NCBI RefSeq assembly: GCF_021728535.1
Contig: NZ_JAKKDU010000015.1
Coordinates: forward strand, 34,889-98,888
Length of the DNA: 64,000 nt
Direction of reading: 5' to 3'
Origin: Wocania arenilitoris
GTDB lineage: Bacteria; Bacteroidota; Bacteroidia; Flavobacteriales; Flavobacteriaceae
Of the stretch, positions 47,495 to 58,052 are shown piece by piece (positions within the stretch are counted from its first letter, which is position 1; each line of letters opens with the position of its first letter). A program made the translations under genes and the position numbers. The notes below the pieces were generated by a model, which did no database searches, was not told the origin of the DNA, and saw only the letters and a list, made by a program, of their open reading frames with translations.

Positions 47495-48595
47495 TTATTC
47501 CAAAATAATAATTTCTCCCCTACTTGTTGCATCATTACTACCTAATATAAAATTAGAATTTTCAGGTAATATTTTATAGGTTATAGATTTGATTTTATTA
47601 ACATTTTCAATCATACTAATAATTCTTTTATAACCCAATACTTTAGCATCAAATATAACTTCTGTATGCTTTTGAATTGTAATTAAATCTGATTTTAAAA
47701 TCACATCTTTCTTTAATGCAAATTTAAGCTTTTCGTTACTCTTATCAGAAATAAAAACATATTCTTCTATAGGTGTCTCTTTTTTAACTGGTGTTTTTCT
47801 AAATACATAAGCCAATTTAATACCAAACCAAACCAATACATCTACCAACCAATTCTTTTGAAAGTGTTTTTTATAAAATATTTGCATAGCACTATAAAAA
47901 CGATGCGCATAAAATCTGTCTCTTAAAGTACTTTCTCCTTTAAAATGAATAATTGTAGTATCAGAATAATAGTAATTATCATAGCCTTTTTTTAAAATTT
48001 TATATGATAAATCGATGTCTTCTCCATACATAAAATAATCTTCATCAAAACCATTTACTTTATTATAAATGTCTCGTTTCATAAACATAAAAGCTCCAAC
48101 TAATATATCAACTTTTCCTGTTTCGTTTTCATTTAAATGATTTACATAATAATCTTTAGAATTACCTAATAATTTTTTTAAGGCTACTTTTACATAAGGA
48201 ATATTTCGTTTACTTTCTGGTAAAAAATCGCCTGCTCCATTTATTAGCTTACATCCTACAATACCTAATTTTTCTTTATTTTGAACAAACTGTAACAGTT
48301 TAGAAAAAGTATCTTCTGCAACAACTGTATCTGGATTTAATATACAAATGTATTCGCCCTTGGACTGTAAAACACCTATATTATTCCCTTTTGAAAAACC
48401 AATATTTTTTTTATTTTCAATGAGTTTTACATTTGGAAATAAGGCTTTTACCATGCTACAACTGCTATCTTCAGAATTATTATCTACCACAATAATTTCT
48501 GCATCAATGTTTAAAATAGCAGCTTGTACACTTTTTAAACAGAGTTGTAAAAAGTAATGCACATTGTAATTAAGTATGACAACTGAAAGCTTCAA
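47495..48595 (-). CDS. family 2 glycosyltransferase
   Basis: 366 residues. The GT-A domain (1-230) has VVILNYNVHYFLQLCLKSV, VVDNNSED, the DxD-like ILNPDTVV and MYGEDIDLSYKI. It resembles rhamnosyltransferases that use dTDP- or UDP-sugars for surface polysaccharides. The ~130 residues after it (from about 240) have no recognised domain. It lies ten bases downstream of recR, so the genes share a transcript. No other glycan gene is near. Confidence 0.88.
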   Translation of the reverse strand: MKLSVVILNYNVHYFLQLCLKSVQAAILNIDAEIIVVDNNSEDSSCSMVKALFPNVKLIENKKNIGFSKGNNIGVLQSKGEYICILNPDTVVAEDTFSKLLQFVQNKEKLGIVGCKLINGAGDFLPESKRNIPYVKVALKKLLGNSKDYYVNHLNENETGKVDILVGAFMFMKRDIYNKVNGFDEDYFMYGEDIDLSYKILKKGYDNYYYSDTTIIHFKGESTLRDRFYAHRFYSAMQIFYKKHFQKNWLVDVLVWFGIKLAYVFRKTPVKKETPIEEYVFISDKSNEKLKFALKKDVILKSDLITIQKHTEVIFDAKVLGYKRIISMIENVNKIKSITYKILPENSNFILGSNDATSRGEIIILE

Positions 48596-48604
48596 ATTGA
48601 GAGA

Positions 48605-49222
48605 TTATAATTTTAAAGAGGTTTCAAACGGAATTCTATTTACAATACTTCTTCCTAACGTAATTTCATCGGCATACTCTAGTTCATCGCCAACCGAAAT
48701 ACCCCTTGCAATAGTTGATGTTACAACATTATACTCTTGAATTTGTTTATAAATATAAAAATTGGTGGTATCTCCTTCCATAGTAGAACTTAACGCAAAA
48801 ATAAGCTCTTTAACATCACCTTGCTTTACTTTTGCAACTAATGTTTTAATATTCAAATCGTGTGGTCCAATGCCATCTATTGGAGATATTTTTCCACCTA
48901 AAACGTGGTAAAGCCCCCTAAAAGAACTTGTGTTTTCAATAGCCATTACATCTTTAACATCTTCAACCACACAAATAATGGTTTCGTTTCTATTTGGGTT
49001 TGCACATATTTCGCATAAATTAACATCACTAATATTATGGCAAGATTTACAAAACCTTATTGTATTACGCATAGTTTGTAATGCTTGTGAAAGTGCAGTA
49101 GTTTGCTCTTTAGGTTGCCTTAATAAATGCAACACTAAACGCAATGCAGTGCGTTTACCAACCCCTGGTAATTGAGACATTTCGTTAACAGCACGCTCTA
49201 ATAATTTAGAAGAAAACTCCAT
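48605..49222 (-). CDS. recR: recombination protein RecR
   Basis: 205 residues. A helix-hairpin-helix ([17 protein letters not shown]) is followed by a four-cysteine zinc finger ([18 protein letters not shown]) and a Toprim domain ([37 protein letters not shown]). RecR works with RecF and RecO in loading RecA at gaps. The length is normal. It is the first gene of a pair with the glycosyltransferase and is divergent from the symporter gene. Confidence 0.96.
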   Translation of the reverse strand: MEFSSKLLERAVNEMSQLPGVGKRTALRLVLHLLRQPKEQTTALSQALQTMRNTIRFCKSCHNISDVNLCEICANPNRNETIICVVEDVKDVMAIENTSSFRGLYHVLGGKISPIDGIGPHDLNIKTLVAKVKQGDVKELIFALSSTMEGDTTNFYIYKQIQEYNVVTSTIARGISVGDELEYADEITLGRSIVNRIPFETSLKL

Positions 49223-49305
49223 GGTTGCGAATTTACTATTTATTCTGAACTTGTTTTAAAATCTTATTAACTTTTACGTATTTTGTGAATTGAAAACAAC
49301 TTTAT

Positions 49306-50766
49306 ATGACTGCTGCACAAATTCTTTTACTTATTGCTGGCTATTTTGGCTTACTCATTATAATATCTTATTTAACTGGAAAAGACGACAGTAACGATGT
49401 GTTTTTTAAAGCTAAAAAGCAATCACCTTGGTATTTGGTAGCTTTTGGAATGATTGGAGCTTCTCTTTCTGGAGTAACTTTTATATCAGTACCAGGAATG
49501 ATTGGCGGTCAAGAATTTGCCTACATGCAAGGTGTTTTTGGTTTTTTCGTTGGTTATTTATTCATCTTATTAATACTACTTCCATTATATTATAAGCTAA
49601 ATGTCACATCTATCTATCAATATTTAGAGCAACGTTTTGGAAAGGTAAGTTATAAAACAGGTGCTTTTTTCTTCTTACTTTCTAGAGTAACTGGTGCTTC
49701 ATTTAGATTGTATCTAGTAGCTCTATCAATGCAGTATATTGTTTTTGAACAACTAGGGGTTCCTTTTTGGTTAACTGTTGTGGTTTCTATTGCTTTAATT
49801 TGGCTATACACTAATAGAGGTGGTATAAAAACTATTATTTGGACTGACACTTTACAAACATTAGCAATGCTAGTTTCAGTTGCGGTTGGTATTTATTTGA
49901 TAAACCAAAAATTAGATTTTACAGTATTTAGTATGTTGCAATCTGAATCGTTTTCAGCAAAAAGTCAGATTTTCTTTTTCGATGATCCAAATGCTACAAC
50001 TTATTTCTGGAAATACTTTATTGGCGGCATTTTTATAGCTATCGCCATGACTGGTTTAGATCAAGATATGATGCAAAAAAATTTAACTTGTAAAAACAAA
50101 AAAGAAGCCCAAAAAAATATGTTTACTATGGCTGCTTTAGTAGTTGTTGTAAATTTTGCCTTTTTATCCCTTGGTGCTTTATTATTTATATACGCCGATA
50201 AATTTAACTTACAAATACCTGTTGTTAACAATATTACAAGAACCGATTTGTTGTTTCCAGAAATTGCCATGAACCAAGGTTTGGGTGCTGCCTTATCTGT
50301 AACGTTTCTTATTGGTTTAATTGCTGCTGCTTATAGTAGTGCAGATAGCGCATTAACATCATTAACCACTTCGTTTTCTGTAGATTTTTTAAACATTCAA
50401 AAAAGACCACAAGCAGAACAAAAACCTCTGCGTAAAAAAGTGCATATTGCTGTTTCTTTTTTACTTATAATTGTTGTTATTATTTTTAACAATCTTGAGG
50501 GCAATGTGGTTAACAATTTATTCAAATTTGCTACTTATACATATGGCCCGTTATTAGGGTTATTCGCTTTTGGTATTTTAACTAAGCGCCTAATAAAAGA
50601 CAAATATGCGTGGATTGTTGCTATTTTTTCTATTATCATTAGCCTTGTAATAACGTCTTTACCAGAAAGTGTTTTAGGTGCTTATAAGTTTCATTGGGAA
50701 ATTTTACCACTAAATGGGCTTATTACGTATTTAGGTTTAATACTGATTAGTAGAAAGCAAAACTAA
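49306..50766 (+). CDS. sodium/solute symporter (SSS family)
   Basis: 486 residues with about 13 transmembrane helices. The early motif GMIGASLSGVTFISVPGMIG and the later LIAAAYSSADSALTSLTTSF (Na+ site serines) mark the SSS fold. The substrate (sugar, proline, pantothenate or other) is not evident. The 3' end overlaps the last 30 bases of the convergent CoA-binding-protein gene. Confidence 0.9.
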   Translation: MTAAQILLLIAGYFGLLIIISYLTGKDDSNDVFFKAKKQSPWYLVAFGMIGASLSGVTFISVPGMIGGQEFAYMQGVFGFFVGYLFILLILLPLYYKLNVTSIYQYLEQRFGKVSYKTGAFFFLLSRVTGASFRLYLVALSMQYIVFEQLGVPFWLTVVVSIALIWLYTNRGGIKTIIWTDTLQTLAMLVSVAVGIYLINQKLDFTVFSMLQSESFSAKSQIFFFDDPNATTYFWKYFIGGIFIAIAMTGLDQDMMQKNLTCKNKKEAQKNMFTMAALVVVVNFAFLSLGALLFIYADKFNLQIPVVNNITRTDLLFPEIAMNQGLGAALSVTFLIGLIAAAYSSADSALTSLTTSFSVDFLNIQKRPQAEQKPLRKKVHIAVSFLLIIVVIIFNNLEGNVVNNLFKFATYTYGPLLGLFAFGILTKRLIKDKYAWIVAIFSIIISLVITSLPESVLGAYKFHWEILPLNGLITYLGLILISRKQN

Positions 50767-51099
50767 AGTACAAGCTGCTTCAAAATCAATATTGTTTTCT
50801 TTCAATATTTTATAAAACCCTGGGTTTTCTGTTCCTGGGTTAAAAATTACACGTTTGGGTTTTAAAGACACTAAATAGTCGTAATAATATCTTTGTTGCT
50901 TAGGGTTTAAATACAACGTTACTGTATTAATATCTGTATATTGTCTTAATTCGACATCAATATTTATCCCTGCAACTTCTCCTGCTCTCAAACCAAAAGC
51001 TAAAACCCTAAAACCTTTATTTACAAGCTTTTGAATTACAAAATTAGAATACCTATTTGGCTTTAACGAAGCTCCAAATACCAATGTTTTTTTACTCAT
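50737..51099 (-). CDS. CoA-binding (Rossmann) domain protein, YccU-like
   Basis: A 120-residue single-domain protein. GASLKPNRYSNFVIQKLVNKGF and NPGTENPGFYK match the CoA_binding_2 family. Members bind CoA, and some are acetylated; cellular roles are poorly known. Its 3' end overlaps the symporter gene by 30 bases on the opposite strand. Confidence 0.85.
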   Translation of the reverse strand: MSKKTLVFGASLKPNRYSNFVIQKLVNKGFRVLAFGLRAGEVAGINIDVELRQYTDINTVTLYLNPKQQRYYYDYLVSLKPKRVIFNPGTENPGFYKILKENNIDFEAACTLVLLSTNQY

Positions 51100-51203
51100 A
51101 TGTTAAAAAGATGTTAATACTTGTAAATATAGTAACATAATTCAAGATTAAGCGTCTACTTAATATCATTAAATAATCAATCAAAAAAACAAACAGAGTT
51201 CGA

Positions 51204-53681
51204 ATGAAAAATTTATTTTTCGTGTGCTTATTATTATTTTCAATAGTCGCACAAGCACACACAACAGACCCAGAAAATAACGCCGACAAAACGGGTACAA
51301 TCTCAGGAACAGTATTAGATGCCAAATTAAAGCAGCCCTTACCTTATGTAAATGTTATTATTAAAAACACTTCAGGCGAAATACTAACTGGTGGTATTAC
51401 TTTAGATGATGGTTCTTTTGAAATTAAAAATATAGCCGAAGGGAAAGTAAAAGTTAATATTCAATACATAGGATATAAAGCCATTACTAAAAATGTTACT
51501 ATTGGTAAAGAAAACTACAAAGTAAATCTTGGTAATATTTTGTTAGAAGAAGAAGTTGAAGGTTTAGATGAGGTAACAGTAATAGCAGAAGTCTCTACAA
51601 TACAACAAAAGGTAGACAGAAAGATAATTACTGTTGGAAAAGACTTAACTACTGCAGGAGCTACAGCTAGTGATATTATGAATAACATCCCTTCTGTAAA
51701 CGTAGACCAACAAACAGGCAATATTAGCTTACGCGGTAACGAAAATGTAAGAGTAATGATAGATGGTAAATTAAGCAATGTACCTGTTGCACAATTACTT
51801 AAACAAATTCCGTCTACTTCTATTAAATCGATTGAATTGATTACCAACCCCTCTGCAAAATACAATCCTGAAGGCATGAGTGGTATAATAAATATTAAGC
51901 TTCATAAAAATACGCAAATTGGTTTTAATGGAAACATAAATTTTGGGTTAACCAAAGAAATATTTGCCAAATTTAATAGCTCTGTCGACTTGAATTACCG
52001 CAACGGAAAATTCAACTTTTATGGCAATTATGGAAATAATATTGGTAAATACGACAACTTTGGAGGCATAAACCGTTTAGATGATAATTCGCGTCAAGAT
52101 TTTAAATTTGGCAACAATAACAAATCCCACCTATACAAATTTGGTGTTGATTTTTACGTAAACGATAAAAATACCATCTCGCTTTTTACCAATCAAAACA
52201 CCTTTTCTGGTGATGGCTTTGGCAATACACTTATTACATTTCCCTCACTATCTCAACGGCAATTGTTTAACAATATAAGTGAGAATAGATCTAGTCAATA
52301 TAATGTAGTCTACAAACATAAATTTTCTAACGAAGATGAAACTTTAGATATTGAGATAGATTATAACGATTTTAATAGCGATGAAGATGCTAACTTTAAT
52401 TTTATTAACTTTAGTTTTCCTCCAAGCTATAGCGATTTTGTAGACACCAACCGAGGTCAAACTACTATAAACATAGATTATGTAAACCCATTAAATGAGG
52501 AGTCTAAACTAGAGATAGGCATAGAAGCACGTTTATTTAGCACAGATGTCGATTATACGTCTACAGGACAAAGTTTTTCTAGTTCTGGAAACATTATTCA
52601 AACTCCAAGCACTGATTTTGAGTACAATCGGGATATTTATTCTGCATATACAACTTACAGCAAAAGTTTTAAAAAATGGAGCTACCAAGTTGGTGCCCGT
52701 ATAGAAACTGTTACCGAAGACGCCAATGCGTTTAGAGCATTTAATAACAATACTAATGAAACCATCCCTTTTAAAAATGATTACTTTCAAGTATACCCAT
52801 CAATATTTATAAGTTACGAAGCCTCAGATAAAAACACATATCAAGTTAGTGCAAGTCGTCGGGTAGATCGCCCAGGGTTACAACAAGTAAACCCAATTCG
52901 AGAATGGAGTACACCTAGGGTTTCTTCCTACGGAAATACAGAATTACAACCACAATTTACAAACTCTATTGAAGCAAACTATACACGTAAATTAGAAAAA
53001 GGTAGTATAACTGGCGGTGTGTTTTTTAGAATTATTGAAGATAACATTAATAGATATGTGCGAATTGACAGAACCGATATTACTTCTGGAAATGTTATTT
53101 TATCTTATAACAACTTTAATAACACCACAGCATATGGTATAGAACTATCTAGCAATTACCGCCCAACAAAATGGTGGAGTTTAAATGGTAGTTTTGATTT
53201 ATACTCGCAAGAACAAACAGGTATAACAGAGTTTATTGATAACTCAGATATCCAAAATGCAACGATTAATGATATTAAAACAAATAAAACTACGGTAAAT
53301 AACATTGCTTGGAATTTAAGAGTATTTAACAACTTTAAGGCTTCTAAAAAATTAAGCTTTTCTTTATTTGCTATGTATCGTGGGCAAGAAAAAGGAGTAC
53401 AATTTACTAGAGAACCTATGGTGATGCTAAATACAGGAATGCGTTACAGTTTTCTTGAAAACAATAGAGCAACATTTAGCTTTAATTACAGTGACATTTT
53501 AAATAGTATGAAATTTGAATTTGAAGCAAGAAGTCCTTTTCCTAGTAATGGTATCTTTAATTGGGAAAGCAACACATGGAATATTGCTTTATCATACAGG
53601 TTTGGCGGTGGCAAATACAAGGCCTTAACAAGAAAACAACGTGATAACAACGAAAAGTCTGGCGGCGGAGGCTTTCTGTAA
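51204..53681 (+). CDS. outer-membrane beta-barrel receptor, TonB-dependent type
   Basis: 825 residues. A signal peptide (MKNLFFVCLLLFSIVAQA) is followed by a carboxypeptidase-regulatory-like domain (~33-118, GTISGTVLDAKLKQPLPYVNVII), a plug domain (~125-220, DIMNNIPSVNVDQQTGNISLRG) and an OMP_b-brl_3 barrel to the C-terminus. It imports an unknown ligand, probably through TonB-ExbBD. No SusD partner gene lies next to it, so it is not a classic polysaccharide locus. A terminator follows at 53744. Confidence 0.9.
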   Translation: MKNLFFVCLLLFSIVAQAHTTDPENNADKTGTISGTVLDAKLKQPLPYVNVIIKNTSGEILTGGITLDDGSFEIKNIAEGKVKVNIQYIGYKAITKNVTIGKENYKVNLGNILLEEEVEGLDEVTVIAEVSTIQQKVDRKIITVGKDLTTAGATASDIMNNIPSVNVDQQTGNISLRGNENVRVMIDGKLSNVPVAQLLKQIPSTSIKSIELITNPSAKYNPEGMSGIINIKLHKNTQIGFNGNINFGLTKEIFAKFNSSVDLNYRNGKFNFYGNYGNNIGKYDNFGGINRLDDNSRQDFKFGNNNKSHLYKFGVDFYVNDKNTISLFTNQNTFSGDGFGNTLITFPSLSQRQLFNNISENRSSQYNVVYKHKFSNEDETLDIEIDYNDFNSDEDANFNFINFSFPPSYSDFVDTNRGQTTINIDYVNPLNEESKLEIGIEARLFSTDVDYTSTGQSFSSSGNIIQTPSTDFEYNRDIYSAYTTYSKSFKKWSYQVGARIETVTEDANAFRAFNNNTNETIPFKNDYFQVYPSIFISYEASDKNTYQVSASRRVDRPGLQQVNPIREWSTPRVSSYGNTELQPQFTNSIEANYTRKLEKGSITGGVFFRIIEDNINRYVRIDRTDITSGNVILSYNNFNNTTAYGIELSSNYRPTKWWSLNGSFDLYSQEQTGITEFIDNSDIQNATINDIKTNKTTVNNIAWNLRVFNNFKASKKLSFSLFAMYRGQEKGVQFTREPMVMLNTGMRYSFLENNRATFSFNYSDILNSMKFEFEARSPFPSNGIFNWESNTWNIALSYRFGGGKYKALTRKQRDNNEKSGGGGFL

Positions 53682-53743
53682 AAATAATTTAATTACCTGC
53701 ATAATAGTTGATGGTTAGTGTTAATGCACGGTTATTAAATAAG

Positions 53744-53774
53744 AAAACCCAAAGGAGATATCTTTTGGGTTTTT
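53744..53774 (+). terminator. Rho-independent terminator after the receptor gene
   Basis: AAAACCCAAA and TTTGGGTTTT form a ten-base stem with a loop of ten bases and a T run. The rest of the 469-base gap (53682-54150) is very AT-rich and, apart from the repeat at 54045, shows nothing I can name. Confidence 0.85.
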
Positions 53775-54044
53775 GTTTATCTATTTGTTAATACATTTTG
53801 TAAAAAAAAAATGTTAAAACTGTTAAAACTATAGTGTTTAATGCAATAAAAATTAAAATTAAACGTTATAAATATAGGGCGAAAAAGTAATTATTTTAAG
53901 AGTTAGTCACCTTCATTTAACAAAATTTTCGTTAATCATGACTTCACATGATTAAAAAACCTAAGTTGTTAATATTAAAGTTGTTAAAAAATATAATAAA
54001 ATTAAATCCTCTTTAACGTCATTTAAATACAGTTTATCAAGTTT

Positions 54045-54131
54045 AGCTTAGCGAAACCAATGTTGCTTATTAGGGTGTTAAAATATTTTGACAGGCTTTA
54101 TATGACAAAAAAATTACTTTTAAGACAACCT
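54045..54131 (-). repeat. intergenic repeat family, copy 1
   Basis: This 87-base copy is about 92% identical, in inverted orientation, to 55861-55946. It ends 20 bases from the fabH-like stop codon, so it lies just 3' of that gene. The far terminal inverted repeat seen in copy 2 is not present here. Confidence 0.8.
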
Positions 54132-54150
54132 CTACTTTTGTTTTAACATA

Positions 54151-55155
54151 TTACCACTTAACAATAGCACTCCCCCATGTAAAGCCACTACCAAAAGCAG
54201 CTAAAACAACATTATCTCCAGATTTTATTTTACCTTCTTCCCAAGCTTCTGTTAAAGCAATAATTACGGATGCGGCAGTAGTGTTACCATATTTTTGAAT
54301 ATTATTAAACACCTGATCATCACTTAATGCAAATTTCTTTTGAATAAATTGAGCTATACGCAAATTAGCTTGATGCGGAATAAGCATATCTATATCATCT
54401 TTATTTAATCCATTCTTCATTAAACCTTCCATAATAACTTCACTAAAACGCACTACGGCATGTTTAAAAACAAATGTGCCATCCATATATGGAAAATACG
54501 ACAAATCCTCTTCTTTAGCTTCTAATATTTGAGGCACCCAATGTTTAATACTAGGCGATTCAACAATAAGTTTATCGGCATACTTACCTTCACTATGTAA
54601 ATGGGTAGACAATATTCCTTTTGATGTATCTTCTTCTCTCGATAGAACACAGGCACCGGCTCCATCACCAAAAATAACTGTAACACCTCGACCTCTAGTT
54701 GTTTTATCTAACCCATTAGAATGGTACTCTGCACCAACAACCAAAATATTTTTGTACATGCCTGTTTTTATAAATTGATCGGCAACCGAAATAGCATATA
54801 TAAAACCAGAACATTGATTTCTAATATCAATAGCTCCAATATTTTTTAAACCTAGTAGTTCTTGTATTTGCACACCGCATCCTGGAAAATAATAATCTGG
54901 TGTCATAGTTGCAAATACAATAAAATCGATATCGTCATTTGAAAGTCCAGAACGTTCTATAGCTATTTTAGAAGCTTTTGCACCCATAACTGCAGATGTA
55001 TCATCGGTGCCTTCTTTTATCCAGCGGCGTTCTTTTATACCTGTTCGCTCTTGTATCCAAGCATCATTTGTATCCATCATTTTGGATAAATCATCATTTG
55101 TAACCACATGCTCAGGAACATACTTACCTAAACCTATTATTTTTGAGTTATACAT
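54151..55155 (-). CDS. 3-oxoacyl-ACP synthase III-like (FabH family)
   Basis: 334 residues with the full KASIII triad: C115 in NQCSGF, H261 in PHQANLRI and N291 in YGNTTAAS. It condenses an acyl-CoA with malonyl-ACP. It is not in the usual plsX-rpmF-fabH context; it stands alone beside a decayed peptidase gene. It may be a second KASIII with another starter unit. This cannot be told from the sequence. The 3' end faces intergenic repeat copy 1. Confidence 0.9.
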   Translation of the reverse strand: MYNSKIIGLGKYVPEHVVTNDDLSKMMDTNDAWIQERTGIKERRWIKEGTDDTSAVMGAKASKIAIERSGLSNDDIDFIVFATMTPDYYFPGCGVQIQELLGLKNIGAIDIRNQCSGFIYAISVADQFIKTGMYKNILVVGAEYHSNGLDKTTRGRGVTVIFGDGAGACVLSREEDTSKGILSTHLHSEGKYADKLIVESPSIKHWVPQILEAKEEDLSYFPYMDGTFVFKHAVVRFSEVIMEGLMKNGLNKDDIDMLIPHQANLRIAQFIQKKFALSDDQVFNNIQKYGNTTAASVIIALTEAWEEGKIKSGDNVVLAAFGSGFTWGSAIVKW

Positions 55156-55295
55156 AATTTATATTTTTGATAAACATAAAATTACAAATTATGAACTTAA
55201 TAAAACCAAAAGCTTTAAACAAATATTAATTCACACATTTTTACAAATAACCTCTTATACTTTATTAACACTTTTATAACTTTTTAATTTTTTTT

Positions 55296-55849
55296 AAAGA
55301 ACCCAACGACAGTTTTAGGGCTCAACTTGTTGCTAATGGAAAAGCTGCAATTGATGCTGTTGACAATCTGGGATATATTGACAGAACTAGAGTAACCGTT
55401 GGCGGACATTCTTAAGGCGCATTTATGGTTGCTAACCTTTTATTGCATTCAAATCTTTTGCTGCAGGAATTGCCAGAAGCGGAGCCTATAACCGTACATT
55501 AACACCTTTTGGTTTCCAAAGTGAAGAGTGCAGCTATTGGGAAGCACCAGAAGTTTATTATACCATGTCTCCATTTATGCATGCCGACAAAATGAAAACA
55601 CCTATGCTTTTAATACATGGCGAAGCCGATAATAATTCGGGCACATACCCTCTACAAAGCGAGCGCTATTTTAATGCATTACAAGGCCTTGGAGCTCCAG
55701 TAAGGTTAGTAATGCTACCAAAAGAAAGCCACGGCTACAGAGCTAGAGAATCTGTAATGCACTTACTTTGGGAACAAGACCAATGGCTTGAAGAATACGT
55801 AAAAAATAAGCCAAGTGTTACAACACAAAAAGAAACATTGAAAAAATAA
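55296..55849 (+). pseudogene. S9 (prolyl oligopeptidase) peptidase, 3' remnant
   Basis: Only the C-terminal ~180 residues of a much longer S9 hydrolase remain. Homology starts around 55296 (KEPNDSFRAQLVANGKAAID). The nucleophile motif reads GGHS-stop-GAF: the TAT codon after the serine is TAA (55413-55415). A one-base loss near 55453 changes frame between HSNL and AAGIARSGAY. The rest (MSPFMHADKMKTPMLLIHGEAD, LPKESHGYRARE with the catalytic histidine) is well conserved. The N-terminal propeller part is absent from the window, so truncation came first or with the other changes. Confidence 0.88.
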
Positions 55850-55860
55850 TTCATTTAAAA

Positions 55861-55986
55861 AGGCTGTATTAAAAGTAATTTTTTGTCATATAAAGCCTGT
55901 CATAATATTTTAACACCCTAATAAGCAACATTAGTTTCGACAAGCTCAACCTATAAATTGAATTACAATAATTTTTAAGGCAGCCT
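55861..55986 (+). repeat. intergenic repeat family, copy 2 with terminal inverted repeats
   Basis: It begins AGGCTGTATTAAAAGTAATT and ends with AATTTTTAAGGCAGCCT, imperfect inverted repeats that bound ~126 bases. The first 86 bases match copy 1. It starts 11 bases after the peptidase remnant. This is a MITE-like or large-hairpin structure. Confidence 0.75.
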
Positions 55987-55994
55987 ATTTTTTA

Positions 55995-56029
55995 TGCCAA
56001 CTTGTCATTAAAACATAGTTGGCATTTTT
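55995..56029 (+). terminator. Rho-independent terminator
   Basis: TGCCAACT and AGTTGGCA form an eight-base stem with a 14-base loop, followed by five T residues. It lies between the peptidase remnant and htpG. Confidence 0.8.
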
Positions 56030-56077
56030 GTTGTCTAGTAATGTAGCAAACAATATATAACATAAAATTTACATATT

Positions 56078-57988
56078 ATGACAAAAGGAAATATTAATGT
56101 TTCGGTAGAGAATATCTTTCCTCTCATTAAAAAATTCTTGTATAGCGATCACGAAATATTTTTACGCGAGCTAATTAGTAATGCCACAGACGCTACTTTA
56201 AAATTAAAACATTTAACCAATATTGGTGATGCTAAAGTTGAATATGGCAATCCGCAAATTGAAGTTAAAATAGATAAAGAAGGCAAAAAACTTCATATTA
56301 TCGATCAGGGTTTAGGAATGACAGCTAATGAGGTTGAAAAATACATTAATCAAGTTGCGTTTTCTGGAGCTGAAGAGTTTTTAGATAAATACAAAGACTC
56401 TGCTAAAGATTCTGGAATTATTGGGCATTTTGGTTTAGGCTTTTATTCTGCATTTATGGTTGCTGAAAAAGTTGAAATCATTACAAAATCTTATAAAGAT
56501 GAACCTGCAGCACATTGGACGTGCGATGGCTCGCCAGAGTTTACTTTAGTTGAAGCCGACAAAAAAGACAGAGGCACAGAAATTATTCTTCATATTACCG
56601 ATGATGACAAAGAGTTTTTAGAAGAAGCCCGTATTCGTGAGTTATTATTAAAGTACAATAAGTTTATGCCTGTTGCAATTAAGTTTGGAACAAAGGAAAT
56701 AAACGACCCAGATTTTACGCCTAAAACCACAAAAGATAAAGACGGTAAAGAAACTACAGAACCGCATAAACAAATTACAGTTGATAATATTATTAACAAT
56801 CCAAATCCTGCGTGGACTAAACAGCCAACAGATTTGAAAGATGAAGATTACAGTGGTTTTTACAGAGAGTTGTACCCAATGCAATTTGAAGAGCCGTTAT
56901 TTAATATTCATTTAAATGTAGATTATCCGTTTAATTTAACTGGGATTTTGTATTTCCCAAAAATGACAAACGATTTAAACATTCAAAAAGATAAAATTCA
57001 ACTGTACCAAAATCAGGTTTTTGTAACCGATAATGTTGAGGGTATTGTACCAGAATTTTTAACCATGTTGCGTGGTGTAATTGATTCTCCAGATATTCCT
57101 TTAAACGTATCGCGTAGTTATTTACAAGCCGATGGTGCTGTAAAAAAGATTTCATCTTACATTACCAGAAAAGTAGCCGATAAACTAAAATCTTTGTTTA
57201 ATAATAACCGCGAAGATTTTGAAGCCAAATGGAATGATATTAAAATTGTTATTGAGTACGGTATGCTTTCTGAAGAAAAATTCTTTGAAAAAGCTGATGC
57301 CTTTGCATTATACCCAACCGTAGATGGCAAATATTACACTTACGAAGAGCTTTACAACAAAATTAAAGCAAAACAAACCGATAAAGATGACAAGCTAGTT
57401 ATACTTTATACTTCAAATAAAGACGAGCAGCATAGTTATATTGAAGCAGCTAAAGCCAAGGGGTATGAGGTTTTACTTTTAGATTCGCCAATAGTATCGC
57501 ATTTAATGCAAAAGTTAGAAACCACTAAAGAGAAGATTTCTTTTGCACGTGTTGATGCCGATCATATTGATAAAATTATTCAAAAAGACGAAAACAAAAT
57601 TTCTAAGCTAGACGAAGATCAAACTAAAGCATTAGACGAGCTTTTAAAAGCCGTTATTCCTTCTGAAAAATTTACGATTCAATTAGAACCTATGGATAGC
57701 GATGCTGCTCCTTTTATGATTACGCAACCAGAATTTATGCGCAGAATGAAAGAAATGCAAGCTACTGGCGGCGGCGGAATGAATATGTTTGGTAACATGC
57801 CCGAAATGTACAACCTTGTTGTAAATACCAACTCTGAATTGGTTGGCGAAATTTTAGGCACTAAAACCAAAAAGAAACAAGAACGTTTAATAAACCAAAG
57901 CTTAGATTTAGCGCGATTATCTCAAGGTTTGCTTAAAGGTGAAGAATTAACAAACTTTATTAAGCGTAGCTACGATATGATAAAGTAA
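56078..57988 (+). CDS. htpG: molecular chaperone HtpG (Hsp90)
   Basis: 636 residues. The GHKL ATP-binding domain has LISNATDA, DQGLGMT and GHFGLGFYSAF. The middle domain includes DSPDIPLNVSRSYLQ with the catalytic arginine loop, and the C-terminal dimerisation domain is complete. Bacteroidota-type features are the insertion with KTTKDKDGKE near 210-225 and the glycine-rich segment near 565. It is monocistronic. The repeat at 58053 lies behind its stop codon. Confidence 0.96.
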   Translation: MTKGNINVSVENIFPLIKKFLYSDHEIFLRELISNATDATLKLKHLTNIGDAKVEYGNPQIEVKIDKEGKKLHIIDQGLGMTANEVEKYINQVAFSGAEEFLDKYKDSAKDSGIIGHFGLGFYSAFMVAEKVEIITKSYKDEPAAHWTCDGSPEFTLVEADKKDRGTEIILHITDDDKEFLEEARIRELLLKYNKFMPVAIKFGTKEINDPDFTPKTTKDKDGKETTEPHKQITVDNIINNPNPAWTKQPTDLKDEDYSGFYRELYPMQFEEPLFNIHLNVDYPFNLTGILYFPKMTNDLNIQKDKIQLYQNQVFVTDNVEGIVPEFLTMLRGVIDSPDIPLNVSRSYLQADGAVKKISSYITRKVADKLKSLFNNNREDFEAKWNDIKIVIEYGMLSEEKFFEKADAFALYPTVDGKYYTYEELYNKIKAKQTDKDDKLVILYTSNKDEQHSYIEAAKAKGYEVLLLDSPIVSHLMQKLETTKEKISFARVDADHIDKIIQKDENKISKLDEDQTKALDELLKAVIPSEKFTIQLEPMDSDAAPFMITQPEFMRRMKEMQATGGGGMNMFGNMPEMYNLVVNTNSELVGEILGTKTKKKQERLINQSLDLARLSQGLLKGEELTNFIKRSYDMIK

Positions 57989-58052
57989 TACCTTTTCTTA
58001 TTAGATTATGGTATAAAGTTAATTTACAATTAATAATTTTTAAATAGTAAAC

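Noticed and set aside
54045..55986. fabH-like gene plus peptidase remnant as a composite transposon
   Set aside because: The flanking inverted repeats have no transposase, and the third copy shows that they are a general intergenic family.
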